Below, in pieces: positions 52,765 through 61,533 of a stretch of DNA of 64,000 nt; positions within the stretch are counted from its first letter, which is position 1, and each line of letters opens with the position of its first letter. The DNA comes from Chitinophaga caseinilytica. Lineage in GTDB: Bacteria; Bacteroidota; Bacteroidia; Chitinophagales; Chitinophagaceae. The notes below the pieces were generated by a model. That model was not told where the DNA came from and ran no database searches. It saw only the letters and a program-made list of their open reading frames with translations. Both the position numbers and the translations under genes were made by a program. The DNA is taken from contig NZ_CP150096.1 of NCBI RefSeq assembly GCF_038396765.1, forward strand, positions 5,377,001-5,441,000. The letters are read 5' to 3'.

Positions 52765-55700
52765 TTACCGCAATTTCAATATCTTAAAAGACCTCGTTTT
52801 GCCCGACTTTCTTTTCGTTTCTACAACATATGCACCACCAGGCAGGGCCGACACATCGATTTGGATCTTTTCCTGTCTGCCGGTATTATTGATCACCAAT
52901 AACCTGTTGCCTGAATGGCTATAGACAATAATCGTCCAAACCGGGTCCGCCCTGTCTTCGTCCTGAACGTATAACGTTGAGCTCACCGGATTGGGATACC
53001 AATTGTAACCCGCATCAACTGCCGCAACATCGGGCGTAGCGGTAATTACACTATTCCTGATGTCGATTGCATTGCTTGTTGCCGTGCAACCTGCAGAAGA
53101 GCTGCACACACACCTTATCTTATTGCGGGTTGCCGTTGGCGTATAAATTATGTTATCGCTGACTGCTCCATTGATGTTCTGCCAGGAGTGGAAATTAGTG
53201 CTATCCTGCCATTGATATTGCAGGTCCGTGCCTGAATAAGTAACGGTAGCAGTGTACAAACCTTTAGCGCCAGGTTCAACTACTATATCGCCGGAAATTC
53301 TGATGTCAGGTACCGGCTTTGCCGTAATGACGACAGGCGTGCTCTCGCGGCTAATGGGGTTGGCGCAAGCAGCGCTACTCAGAAGCAAAACGGAGACAGT
53401 TGTGTTGTCCGTAAGTCCATTGATGGTATAGTCAGGAGAATTACTTCCTGTTATTACACCGTTGCTTTTCCATTGATAAAAGGGCGCATCGCCCGGGTTT
53501 ATAGCAATTGCTGAAATAACAACCGTACCTCCTATGCATATGGCAGTATCACGGATCGACAGCGACACGGAAGGAACGATGTTACTTTTAACACTCATGG
53601 TAATGATGCCGCTGTTTGCCTGAGTCTGAAGGCGACAGGCAGAAGGGCTGGTAAGCATACACTGAACCTTGTCATTATCTTGCAGCGTTGAGGTGTTGAA
53701 TGTGTTTGCGTTTGTACCTGCTGCAACACCGTTCACCGTCCACTGATAACTTGATTCCAAACCGGCATTCCGTGGAAATGCTGTAAACATCACATTCGCT
53801 CCGGTACATACAGTAGTAGTTGCCGTTGTAATGCTGACAGACAGTGCACCGGTATCTAAAACCGCCATTGTAAGCACATTACTCTGGGAAGGGTTGGGAT
53901 ATGCACAGGTGGCAGCGCTTTTCATAAATACCTGAACCATGTCATTCTTTTTGAGGGCTGAACTGGTAAATACCGGTTTGTTGATACCCTGCGACACATC
54001 ATTTACCCTCCAGTCATATTCAGGCAGGTTACCTGGATTAGTTGGCGTTGCCGTAAATGTAACAGGAGTTCCCATACAGGCCGCGAGGTTTGAAGCACTT
54101 ATTTGCACAGCAGCAGTAGCGCCGTTTACATGCACGGTTATAGCATCACTGGTATCTCTGCGCTCAACGTTACAGATATCGTTATAGATGAGAATTACCC
54201 GCACCTGATCAAGATCCTGCAGCGTATTTATTGAAAGCGAACTGGTGTAGTAACCAACATCCTTTCCATTAACCTGCCATTGAGTTGCATAATAGTTCTT
54301 GTTGCCGCTGGAGTCGGTGGCAGTAAAAGTTACATCCTTACCAAGACAGAAAGTAGTGTCAGAGGCTGAAATGAATATACCGGGACTGGGCGTATAATTT
54401 AGTTGCAATACAAAAGTGCTGCTATAACGTCCATCCACAATGCACCGATATTTATAACCATTCCACGATACAGGCATATTGATGAAATGAAGTGCATTCG
54501 TAGTTGCGCCAGACACGATGGTATTGTTAACAACATTGGTAAAACCGCCCCCGGTATCCTGTTGCCATTGATACGTTTTACCGCTTATATCAGACTCCAT
54601 TTTGTAACCATACGGATTACTTGTACACATCGGCGTAATTACCGGAACATTGACCGAATTTTTATACACTATTATAATTCTGTCATCATAACCGGTTGAC
54701 GCAGCAATATCAGTTTTACCATCCCCATCGAAATCCGCCCCTGCTACTGCCTGGGGAAAGATGCGGGTGGAGCTGGCGCCGGGCCCGTAAATCAGGCTGT
54801 CCAGCTTGGGAGTGCCGGGCAGGGAACTATTCTTTTCTAACCTGATTTGGCGAGTTGTTCCGGAATGGGCCCAAACTACATCAGGTCTTATAGTGCCGCT
54901 GAAGTTGGATACAGATCCTCCCCTGCCACTTACATAATTACTGAAATGCAGCCGCATAACAACAGGTGGCAAAAAGGAAAAGTTCCCTACCGTACTGTTG
55001 CTTCGCAATACACAAATAGCCTGGTCATTACAAATAACAATATCAGTTTGGCCATCCATATCGAAGTCGACAATCGAAACATAATTGCCTGAAAAACTAA
55101 TGCCAGGTACGCTTATTCTAACAAATGGGGCGAGAGAAATATTTCCCCGGGTGCTCGTATTCCGAAACAAAAAAATACTGCCTTCGCTGGTATTGGAGGT
55201 TGAAGGGTAGGCGATAACGTCTTTTAATCCGTCGCCGTCAAGATCGCCAGCGGCGATGCCCACAAGCGGCTCTAATCTCGGAGTATTGAAGTCTTGCGTG
55301 GCGCCAAAAGACAGGGAGCCCGGCACACTGGTATTCCTCATCACACATACACGATAATCTGAAAATGAACTAATCGCAATATCATTTTTCCCGTCATTGT
55401 CCAGGTCCGTAATAACCACTCCCTGAGTGCCTTCCCCGGCGGGGAGCAGGTATTCCTTTTCGAACGAAACAATGCCCGGACTGCTTGTATTCCGGAACGC
55501 CTTCACCACCCCCCGATTGGTTGATAACGCCAGGTCGGGGCGACCGTCGCCGTCGAGGTCGTTTATTGCAAAAAAGCCTCTTGCGGCAGAGTGATTATTG
55601 CCGACATTTACTTTCGGTGCAAAGGAAAGCCGTCCCCCTGTTGTTGTATTTCGGAGTACCGCAATCGAATCGCCCGGATATCCGTAAATAATTGAAATGA

Positions 55701-57639
55701 TGTCAGGTTTTCCATCGCCGTCAATGTCTTTTCCCTGCAATTCACCTGGAATTCCCATGCCTTTGTTTACGATAAGGCCATCAGTAAAGGAATTTGGGGT
55801 AAAATTCATAGTGCTGTCAGCAAACGGTACATGAAAAGGTGATGGGGATTCGCCCAAAAGGCCATTGTCTTTATTAAGCACCTGGATAGTACCCAGGCTT
55901 GCGCCCACAGGTACAGTACATACCAACTGCCCCGAAGAAGCCGATTGCAGCTTCGCCGGAACGGTTCCAAAATAAACACTGTTCTGTGAAGGTGTGTTAC
56001 TAAATCCATTGCCGGTGATCGTTACTGTAGCACCCACTATACCCGCAGCGGGGCTAACGGCCTGGATTACCGGAGGCTGCGCAGTTGGTGGTGGATTATA
56101 GGTGAATGCACCAACCGGAACGGTGCCATAGAACTGTTTTAAAGTAATGCTGCCTGTAGTGCCGCCGGCAACAACAGCCGTGAGCACCGTATCTGACAAT
56201 ACCGTAAAGGAAGCCGCGGGCATACCACCAAACGAAACACCCGATACGTTGGTGAATCTTGAACCGGTTATGGTTACGAATGTGCCTGTACTGCCCGATT
56301 TTGGGTAATAAGAGTGGGCTTCTGCAATGCCGCCTGCGTAAAACTGTGGGTATTTTGTGAGGGTATCCGAAATTCCGCCGGCAGTAACGACCAACTGTAT
56401 TGTATCTGTGCTTCTGACGATCTCATGTGTATAGGTGGCGTTATAACTTGTGCTTACTAATGACCCATTCACCAGCCATTGGTACTGGTATCCTGTTTTT
56501 GAAAAATTCACCAACTTAACGGTGCCGGCCATATACATTCCCGTGGTATCTGTTTTAAAATAAGCCGCCGGTATGGGAGCTCCGCCGTTTGATGTCATTT
56601 CCAGGAATCCATGATCGCCGCCTGCCCATAGCTGGGTTGCGGATAAACACTGCAGGTCATTGTGCGTATAACCCAGGTAGGTGAAATCAGTTTCCCTTGC
56701 GAGCGGTTCCCAGGTTACGCCGCTGTTTGTTGTTTTATACACCCGGTAAGGAGCTACCAGGGCATAACCGGTATTAACGTCGCTGAACCACATTTTGTCA
56801 CAATTGAAGGGAGTGGCATCACGGTCGTTCATAAGGGTCCATTGCTGGCCACCGTTCGTTGTTTTATAAAAGTACTCGTAGGGTGAATCGTACATACATA
56901 ACCACCCAATATTGCCGGTCAGGAAATATGCATTGGTGGGGGTTCCCGTTTTCGGCAATGTCATATTCAGCCACGTCGCCCCGCCATCGGCGGTCTTTAA
57001 TATGCTGGCTGTATTAATACCGGAAGCCGTCGCAAATGCGTAATTGTCGTCAACCGCATCTATATGGTCAAAAAAATAGCCGGGCCTTATTGCCTGCACA
57101 TCCCAGGTGAGCCCTTTGTTCGTAGTCTTCAGAATACGGTCTGCATCAACTGCATAACCAATATTACTATTTTGGAGAAAATCGATGTCTTTTATCCCGG
57201 TACTCAGTTGCATAGAATTATACTGAGAATGGTATACCAGCTTAAATGAATTTCCACCGTCTGTTGAATACAAAATAGCAGGCACCAGTCCATAATCTCC
57301 ATAAACGATAAGTATATTTTTATCGAAGGCCTTCACTCCCTCGATACCAAACCCAAAGGTTAGATTGATGTTCGTATAGCTGCCGTAATTGACGTTACTG
57401 AGGGTGATGTATTTCTTTGTAAAGGTCCTGCCGCTGTCAGTGGTATAGCCGATCCATTTGCTAAAAGCAACATAACCCTCGCTTGGCGAATAAAAACTCA
57501 TTTTATAGATATGGTTGTCAGGATCAGTATCCTTGTACATCTGACGCATTTGCGCCATTGCAGGCGAAAGGGAAAAAATATAAACAGTTAGTAGGGATAA
57601 GCATCCTTTAAAGGCTGTTTTCAGGCAGGAAAGGGACAT
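52765..57639 (-). CDS. Large secreted repeat protein with FG-GAP repeats and T9SS sorting tail
   Basis: The protein has 1624 residues and a signal peptide ending near PAMAQ. Order of parts: a photosystem-stability/BNR-like propeller (about 30-370, repeated YKTTNSGVTWEP-type units); a PKD-like strand region; two IPT/TIG domains (GSTGTFVTITGSRFTNVSGV; IVGATVTITGNGFSN); about six FG-GAP/VCBS repeats with calcium-type loops (DIDGDGKPD, DLDGDGRPD, DLDNDGKND, DLDGDGLKD, DFDMDGQTD, DFDGDGKTD, about 635-985); several Ig-like SprB-type repeats with paired cysteines; and a C-terminal sorting domain (NWYPNPVSSTLYV near 1545, ending KILKLR). It is likely exported and anchored by type IX secretion as an adhesin or surface protein. 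The gene looks AT-richer than its neighbours and may be acquired. Confidence 0.85.
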   Translation of the reverse strand: MSLSCLKTAFKGCLSLLTVYIFSLSPAMAQMRQMYKDTDPDNHIYKMSFYSPSEGYVAFSKWIGYTTDSGRTFTKKYITLSNVNYGSYTNINLTFGFGIEGVKAFDKNILIVYGDYGLVPAILYSTDGGNSFKLVYHSQYNSMQLSTGIKDIDFLQNSNIGYAVDADRILKTTNKGLTWDVQAIRPGYFFDHIDAVDDNYAFATASGINTASILKTADGGATWLNMTLPKTGTPTNAYFLTGNIGWLCMYDSPYEYFYKTTNGGQQWTLMNDRDATPFNCDKMWFSDVNTGYALVAPYRVYKTTNSGVTWEPLARETDFTYLGYTHNDLQCLSATQLWAGGDHGFLEMTSNGGAPIPAAYFKTDTTGMYMAGTVKLVNFSKTGYQYQWLVNGSLVSTSYNATYTHEIVRSTDTIQLVVTAGGISDTLTKYPQFYAGGIAEAHSYYPKSGSTGTFVTITGSRFTNVSGVSFGGMPAASFTVLSDTVLTAVVAGGTTGSITLKQFYGTVPVGAFTYNPPPTAQPPVIQAVSPAAGIVGATVTITGNGFSNTPSQNSVYFGTVPAKLQSASSGQLVCTVPVGASLGTIQVLNKDNGLLGESPSPFHVPFADSTMNFTPNSFTDGLIVNKGMGIPGELQGKDIDGDGKPDIISIIYGYPGDSIAVLRNTTTGGRLSFAPKVNVGNNHSAARGFFAINDLDGDGRPDLALSTNRGVVKAFRNTSSPGIVSFEKEYLLPAGEGTQGVVITDLDNDGKNDIAISSFSDYRVCVMRNTSVPGSLSFGATQDFNTPRLEPLVGIAAGDLDGDGLKDVIAYPSTSNTSEGSIFLFRNTSTRGNISLAPFVRISVPGISFSGNYVSIVDFDMDGQTDIVICNDQAICVLRSNSTVGNFSFLPPVVMRLHFSNYVSGRGGSVSNFSGTIRPDVVWAHSGTTRQIRLEKNSSLPGTPKLDSLIYGPGASSTRIFPQAVAGADFDGDGKTDIAASTGYDDRIIIVYKNSVNVPVITPMCTSNPYGYKMESDISGKTYQWQQDTGGGFTNVVNNTIVSGATTNALHFINMPVSWNGYKYRCIVDGRYSSTFVLQLNYTPSPGIFISASDTTFCLGKDVTFTATDSSGNKNYYATQWQVNGKDVGYYTSSLSINTLQDLDQVRVILIYNDICNVERRDTSDAITVHVNGATAAVQISASNLAACMGTPVTFTATPTNPGNLPEYDWRVNDVSQGINKPVFTSSALKKNDMVQVFMKSAATCAYPNPSQSNVLTMAVLDTGALSVSITTATTTVCTGANVMFTAFPRNAGLESSYQWTVNGVAAGTNANTFNTSTLQDNDKVQCMLTSPSACRLQTQANSGIITMSVKSNIVPSVSLSIRDTAICIGGTVVISAIAINPGDAPFYQWKSNGVITGSNSPDYTINGLTDNTTVSVLLLSSAACANPISRESTPVVITAKPVPDIRISGDIVVEPGAKGLYTATVTYSGTDLQYQWQDSTNFHSWQNINGAVSDNIIYTPTATRNKIRCVCSSSAGCTATSNAIDIRNSVITATPDVAAVDAGYNWYPNPVSSTLYVQDEDRADPVWTIIVYSHSGNRLLVINNTGRQEKIQIDVSALPGGAYVVETKRKSGKTRSFKILKLR

Positions 57640-57783
57640 GTAGGAAATTTAGGGCAATTTAGGATAATTTTAATCGCCATCAGGCGCGATTTTTGAGCGT
57701 ATAAATCTGGCGCCCGGAGGGTTGCAGGCCCCTGTGGAACCTTCAGTTACCGGCCGACCTAACCACCTAAATACCAGCCTGAT

Positions 57784-57960
57784 ATGACAAATATGGAAAT
57801 AGGGATCATTATCATTGCCGCGCTGGCAGGGCTGGCGCTGATAATATTCCTCATCAAACGCAACCGCGACGACCGGAAGAAACTCCTTCCCCCGGAAGCT
57901 ACAGACGACATAGTCGAACAAAACCGGACAGACCAGCTAAGACACGAAGATCAGCTCTAA
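57784..57960 (+). CDS. Small single-helix membrane protein
   Basis: A 58-residue frame (ATG at 57784, TAA at 57958-57960) begins MTNMEIGIIIIAALAGLALI and continues IFLIKRNRDDRKKL, that is one N-terminal membrane helix, a basic stop-transfer segment and an acidic-polar tail ending RHEDQL. This helix-KRN-DxKK arrangement occurs in many small Bacteroidota membrane proteins of unknown function. An in-frame ATG at 57793 is an alternative start. The overlapping minus-strand frame (57670-57921) is a shadow. Confidence 0.7.
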   Translation: MTNMEIGIIIIAALAGLALIIFLIKRNRDDRKKLLPPEATDDIVEQNRTDQLRHEDQL

Positions 57961-58111
57961 AGCAACGCTATTCGGGTCTCACTTTACCTTGATCCCACAT
58001 CCGGAAAAATCACCTTAAAACCACTCCTTTTTTTCCAATACAACTAAATGTTGTCGGGAAAACAACGGTTCGATGTTGCATCACAACTAAAAGGAACACG
58101 CTTTATAGCGA

Positions 58112-58138
58112 TTGAACGAGAATCCCGGAATACATTTG
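58112..58138 (+). promoter_or_regulatory. Likely promoter of the ABC exporter genes (TTG-N16-TACATTTG)
   Basis: TTG (58112-58114) and TACATTTG (58131-58138) fit the Bacteroidota consensus with a 16-base spacer. The resulting leader is over 100 bases long and holds CGTCAGG (58150-58156) and its complement CCTGACG (58205-58211), which could pair as a long stem-loop. Upstream, ACAACTAAA occurs twice (58040, 58083). Confidence 0.5.
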
Positions 58139-58274
58139 CAATATCCCGACGTCAGGATTCAATGTTCAAAGAAGAAGGAACTCCATCGCTCTGAAAAGAT
58201 GAAACCTGACGGTCACGGCACTCAACGGCAGCGGCGCACATCATCTTATGGCGTTCGCTTTTAAAAGTAAAATT

Positions 58275-59030
58275 ATGCAACATTCAATTTCAGTAACTGG
58301 GCTCAAAAAGTCCTACAGGCAACTCCATGTCCTGAAAGGAGTAGATTTTGAAGTGGAAAAAGGCAGCATTTTCGCCCTGCTGGGCTCCAACGGTTCCGGC
58401 AAAACGACGATCATCAAAATCCTCACCACATTGTTGAAACAGGACGGCGGCCGTGCCTCCATCAATGGATTCGACGTGACCGCGCAACCCGGCAATGTGC
58501 GGGCCTCCATCAGCCTTACCGGTCAATTCGCCGCCCTGGACGACATTCTCACCGGCCGGGAAAACCTGGTGATGATTGCGAAGCTGCGGCATGTAAAGCA
58601 TCCGCGCCAAGTGGCCAACGATCTCCTGGAACGGTTCGGTTTAACGGAAGCGGCAGACCGCAAGGCGGCCACTTACTCCGGCGGCATGCGGCGGCGGCTA
58701 GACATCGCGATGAGCCTTGTCGGCGATTCGCCGCTGATCTTCCTCGACGAGCCCACGACCGGCCTGGACCCCGAAGCCCGCATCGAAGTCTGGAAAATCG
58801 TGAAAGCGCTTGCCGGCAATGGCACGACCGTATTCCTCACCACGCAGTACCTGGAGGAAGCGGAGCAACTGGCGGATAAAATCGCCATCCTCCACGGCGG
58901 CCAGATCATCGTAAGCGGTACGTTGGCGGAGCTGAAACAGCTGTTCCCTCCCGCTACAGTAGAATACATTGAAAAACAGCCGACGCTGGAGGAAATCTTC
59001 CTGTCGATCATCGGTAAAACAAACGGATAA
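58275..59030 (+). CDS. ABC transporter ATP-binding protein (drug resistance type)
   Basis: I prefer the ATG at 58275 (MQHSISVTGLKKSY), giving 251 residues; the frame extends to 58248. It is a DrrA-like ATPase: Walker A LLGSNGSGKTTIIKIL, Q-loop SLTGQFAALDDILTGRENL, signature TYSGGMRRRLDIAMSL, Walker B LIFLDEPTTGLDPEAR, and the H-loop replaced by Gln in VFLTTQYLEEAEQLADK, as is usual in daunorubicin-type exporters. The C-terminal part PTLEEIFLSIIGKTNG is the DrrA dimer tail. It powers the permease encoded four bases downstream. The export substrate is unknown. Confidence 0.92.
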   Translation: MQHSISVTGLKKSYRQLHVLKGVDFEVEKGSIFALLGSNGSGKTTIIKILTTLLKQDGGRASINGFDVTAQPGNVRASISLTGQFAALDDILTGRENLVMIAKLRHVKHPRQVANDLLERFGLTEAADRKAATYSGGMRRRLDIAMSLVGDSPLIFLDEPTTGLDPEARIEVWKIVKALAGNGTTVFLTTQYLEEAEQLADKIAILHGGQIIVSGTLAELKQLFPPATVEYIEKQPTLEEIFLSIIGKTNG

Positions 59031-59034
59031 CCTT

Positions 59035-59802
59035 ATGGAAACGTTAAAGAACCATTACTTCTCGGATATGCGCGTCATGCTCGGCCGTAGCTTGCGCCAT
59101 GTTTTCCGCAGCCTCGACACCATTATTACCGTCACCATCATGCCCATTGCGATGATGCTGCTGTTTGTCTACGTGTTAGGCGGCGCTATCAAGACCGGCG
59201 CAGATAACTATGTCGATTACCTGCTGCCCGGCATCTTGCTGATCGCGGTGGCGAACAGCATCGGGTACGTGTCGTACCGTTTGTTCCTCGACAAACAACG
59301 GGGCATCTTCGAACGGTTCAATTCCATGCCCATCGCGCGATCGGCTGCGCTGTGGGGGCATGTATTAACTTCCCTGGTATCGAACTTCCTTTCGCTGAGC
59401 GTTATCGTGATCGTGGCGCTGATAATGGGTTTCCGTTCTTCCGCGGGCGTTCTATCATGGTTGGCGGTTGTCGGAATTATTGCGCTGTTTACGCTGGCGC
59501 TGACATGGGTGGCCGCCATTGCAGGTTTATCGGCAAAATCTGTGGATGGCGCAGGTGTGATCGCTTATCCGATCCATTTCCTTCCATTAATCAGTTCGGC
59601 TTTCGTGCCCACAGCAACTATGCCTGGCCCCGTCCGGGCTTTTGCGGAAAATCAGCCTGTGACCCCGATCGCAGAAGCGATCCGGGCCTTGCTTGCGGGC
59701 CAGCCTGTAGGCAATGGGATATGGGTGGCCCTGGCCTGGTGTGTCGGGATCATGATCGTTGCGTGTATCATTGCGAGCAGGGTATTCAGGAATCGGGGGT
59801 AA
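59035..59802 (+). CDS. ABC-2 type transporter permease (drug exporter)
   Basis: The start at 59035, four bases after the ATPase stop, gives 255 residues with six predicted helices of the ABC-2 type. These include ITVTIMPIAMMLLFVYVLGG, LLPGILLIAVANSIGYV, and the conserved stretch RLFLDKQRGIFERFNSMPIA, which is typical of DrrB-like permeases. The loop ENQPVTPIAEAIRALLAGQP near the end matches the family's ANHQPVTP motif. Together with the upstream ATPase it forms an exporter, for a drug or metabolite not identified. Frames on the opposite strand are shadows. Confidence 0.92.
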   Translation: METLKNHYFSDMRVMLGRSLRHVFRSLDTIITVTIMPIAMMLLFVYVLGGAIKTGADNYVDYLLPGILLIAVANSIGYVSYRLFLDKQRGIFERFNSMPIARSAALWGHVLTSLVSNFLSLSVIVIVALIMGFRSSAGVLSWLAVVGIIALFTLALTWVAAIAGLSAKSVDGAGVIAYPIHFLPLISSAFVPTATMPGPVRAFAENQPVTPIAEAIRALLAGQPVGNGIWVALAWCVGIMIVACIIASRVFRNRG

Positions 59803-60208
59803 CCGCCTTCCCGCGCAGGCGCCGGGGATTCAGGGTTTCAGGTTTTAACATCGATACAGGTGGCGATTGTGTCCAATCATCCCAAAAACAATGTACGGGT
59901 ACGGGCTCGACCTGGAATCAGGGAGCTTCAAGGTCCATGCGTTCCGGCAGCCCATCAACTCTCTCCTTCCTGCAACCGGCGGGATTTATACAAGATGGTG
60001 CTGGTTTCGGTGGATTTGAGTGAGATAATGCTTGAGTGATGATGTGTGAACAAACCCGGGGCGCTCCCTTATGTGGGGACCGTTACGCGGTGTTTGTAGT
60101 ATCTGAACGATTAAAGCCGTGCAGATCGAATGATCGGCCCGGCTTTAATCGTTCCTACTGGTCCTGCGCAATTACAACGCAAGATTCCCTGATTTTTTCC
60201 CGTTGAAG
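59803..60208. other. Intergenic region, no gene seen
   Basis: This 406-base gap between the exporter and the antitoxin gene has no convincing reading frame. It contains the 15-bp inverted repeat at 60105-60154. No RES-type toxin gene is present here, where one would be expected downstream of the antitoxin. Confidence 0.6.
60105..60154. repeat. Perfect 15-bp inverted repeat
   Basis: GAACGATTAAAGCCG (60105-60119) pairs exactly with 60140-60154 across a 20-base loop that itself holds GATC-aat-GATC-like symmetry. There is no T run, so a terminator is uncertain. It could be a hairpin ending transcription of the converging genes or the end of a lost element. Confidence 0.75.
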
Positions 60209-60646
60209 TTATTGCAATTCCAGGGTTTCCATCCTTTTTAAAGCTTGTAACAGTTCACGGAGACCAAACTCATCACTGATCAACGCCATGGGTGGAATCA
60301 TACCGAGGCGCATGCTGGGCTCCTGCATCCAGCTGTTGAATTTTTTCCTTCGGCCAAACTGGCTATATCCATATGCGTAAATCTCCACCAGCTGCATAAT
60401 GATATTGCTGATCGGCTTTGGGAATACGCCTCTGTCCCGCCAGGCTCTGAACCCGCTGCCGGTAGCGTTGAGGGCGAAGCATAGATCGGAGACGCTGAGG
60501 TCTGTTACATCCATAAATCCTTCTACTATTTCAAAAGGCAACCCATCCCCTACAATGGCCGCAGCCTCTTCTTCGGTAAGCGGATGCAGCAAACGGAGCA
60601 GTTCGAAAGATTGCAGATTGTGTGCGGAAATTGAATCTAATTTCAT
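60209..60646 (-). CDS. ParS/Xre-type antitoxin (toxin-binding domain protein)
   Basis: The 145-residue protein has the antitoxin Xre/MbcA/ParS layout. A helical N-terminal DNA-binding part includes LCFALNATGSGFRAWRDRG. It is followed by the toxin-binding DUF2384-type domain IYAYGYSQFGRRKKFNSWMQ and IPPMALISDEFGLRELLQAL. In known systems it neutralises a RES-domain toxin encoded next to it. No RES gene lies on either side here. Instead it sits 36 bases downstream of an 87-residue unknown gene on the same strand. It is therefore an orphan, or its partner is of a new kind. Confidence 0.8.
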   Translation of the reverse strand: MKLDSISAHNLQSFELLRLLHPLTEEEAAAIVGDGLPFEIVEGFMDVTDLSVSDLCFALNATGSGFRAWRDRGVFPKPISNIIMQLVEIYAYGYSQFGRRKKFNSWMQEPSMRLGMIPPMALISDEFGLRELLQALKRMETLELQ

Positions 60647-60682
60647 GCTAACTAATTAAAAAATGAATGATAGAATTCGTTG

Positions 60683-60946
60683 TTAATTATGTTGCACACT
60701 TTCATCATGGGGATGTATTTGGGGCGGACGGGATGCGAGGTAGCGGATCTGCGCTGCGATGATTTTGTTGATCTTTTGCCGGGATGCAGCCGGGATGCGA
60801 TCGCTATGCGTAAAATAATAACGGTAAGTATCGTCATCCCATCCGCATTCCATGCAAATGCGGGCGTAAACGGCATCGCTCAGGAGGTTGAGGACGGAAA
60901 TGACTTGCGGAAGCTGGGCGTAAACAATGGATTCGTTTGATTTCAT
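60683..60946 (-). CDS. Unknown 87-residue protein upstream of the antitoxin gene
   Basis: The frame is open further upstream, but the ATG at 60946 (MKSNESIVYAQLPQVISVLN) fits best, since the promoter element at 60987-60994 would lie inside a longer version. The 87 residues are mainly helical, with a central CGWDDDTYRYYF and SRQKINKIIAAQIRYL near the end. I do not recognise the family. Its 36-base gap to the ParS-type antitoxin and shared promoter suggest a two-gene unit, so it may be a regulator or an unconventional toxin partner. That is speculation from position alone. Confidence 0.6.
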   Translation of the reverse strand: MKSNESIVYAQLPQVISVLNLLSDAVYARICMECGWDDDTYRYYFTHSDRIPAASRQKINKIIAAQIRYLASRPPQIHPHDESVQHN

Positions 60947-60986
60947 GGTGGTTTGGTTTAGATTTTTCGATGCTTCTATCGTTTTA

Positions 60987-60994
60987 CAAAGATA
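60987..60994 (-). promoter_or_regulatory. Promoter -7 element (TATCTTTG) for the 87-residue protein/antitoxin pair
   Basis: TATCTTTG on the minus strand matches the Bacteroidota TAnnTTTG consensus exactly and lies 41 bases before the start at 60946. No clear TTG was found at -33. Confidence 0.55.
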
Positions 60995-61081
60995 AGGGAA
61001 ATATATTTTTAACGCATAATTATAGGTCATTTTTATAGCGATTTTCTTCCAACTTTCAGGGTTTGAACAAATCGCCGACAG

Positions 61082-61405
61082 ATGAAGCCATTGGAACTGG
61101 AAGAAAAGACGGAAATAAAATTGCGATATGCAACTGCCTTGCACAAGGCATTTAAAGCGAGCGGACTCAAAAGCTTTCGAAAAATTGCCAGTCTTGCTGG
61201 TATGGAGCCCTCCCACATCCAAAGGATCGCTACCGGTAAAAATGATGTGACGTTGACAACGAATGTTGCCATTTCAAAGGCATTGGGAATTTCTTACGGT
61301 GAATTTGCCCAGTACTACGATGAAGTTACTCCCGGCGATATTAAAGAATTCGTCGAATACCTGGAAGCACAAAAGAAAGGTACTTCGAAGGCAAAAAAGG
61401 CCTAA
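61082..61405 (+). CDS. XRE family helix-turn-helix regulator
   Basis: The 107-residue protein has a Cro/CI-like HTH with SFRKIASLAGMEPSHIQRIA as its two recognition helices, then TTNVAISKALGISYGEFAQY, and a lysine-rich tail (KKGTSKAKKA). It is transcribed away from the 87-residue protein/antitoxin pair, with about 135 bases between the two starts, so it may regulate that pair and itself. The 11-nt repeat array lies downstream of its stop. Nothing shows what signal it senses. Confidence 0.88.
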   Translation: MKPLELEEKTEIKLRYATALHKAFKASGLKSFRKIASLAGMEPSHIQRIATGKNDVTLTTNVAISKALGISYGEFAQYYDEVTPGDIKEFVEYLEAQKKGTSKAKKA

Positions 61406-61445
61406 CCTATCTCCCACTTCATAATTTGTTATCAAATTCATTTAC

Positions 61446-61511
61446 TACGGTTACAGTACGGTATCAGTACTGTATCCCTACTATATCCCTACTGTATCTA
61501 TACTGTAAACC
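61446..61511. repeat. Six tandem 11-nt repeats (iteron-like array)
   Basis: Six head-to-tail units of 11 bases, consensus TACTGTATCCC, run without gaps: TACGGTTACAG, TACGGTATCAG, TACTGTATCCC, TACTATATCCC, TACTGTATCTA, TACTGTAAACC. Eleven is not a multiple of three, so this is not a coding repeat, but it is about one helical turn. The array also holds the inverted pair TACAGTAC (61452-61459) and GTACTGTA (61467-61474). It lies between the 3' ends of two converging genes. Confidence 0.85.
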
Positions 61512-61533
61512 TATTTTAGGACGTGACCGCCCC

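Noticed and set aside
57670..57921. 83-codon minus-strand frame
   Set aside because: It is antisense to the more convincing 58-residue membrane protein at 57784.
59352..60023. 223-codon plus-strand frame overlapping the ABC permease
   Set aside because: It overlaps the permease out of frame and its tail is composition-driven.
60652..61222. Longer 179-codon version of the 87-residue protein
   Set aside because: The extra N-terminus overlaps the XRE gene and the TATCTTTG promoter element and looks non-coding.
61446..61511. CRISPR array
   Set aside because: The repeats are only 11 bases and contiguous, with no spacers and no cas genes.
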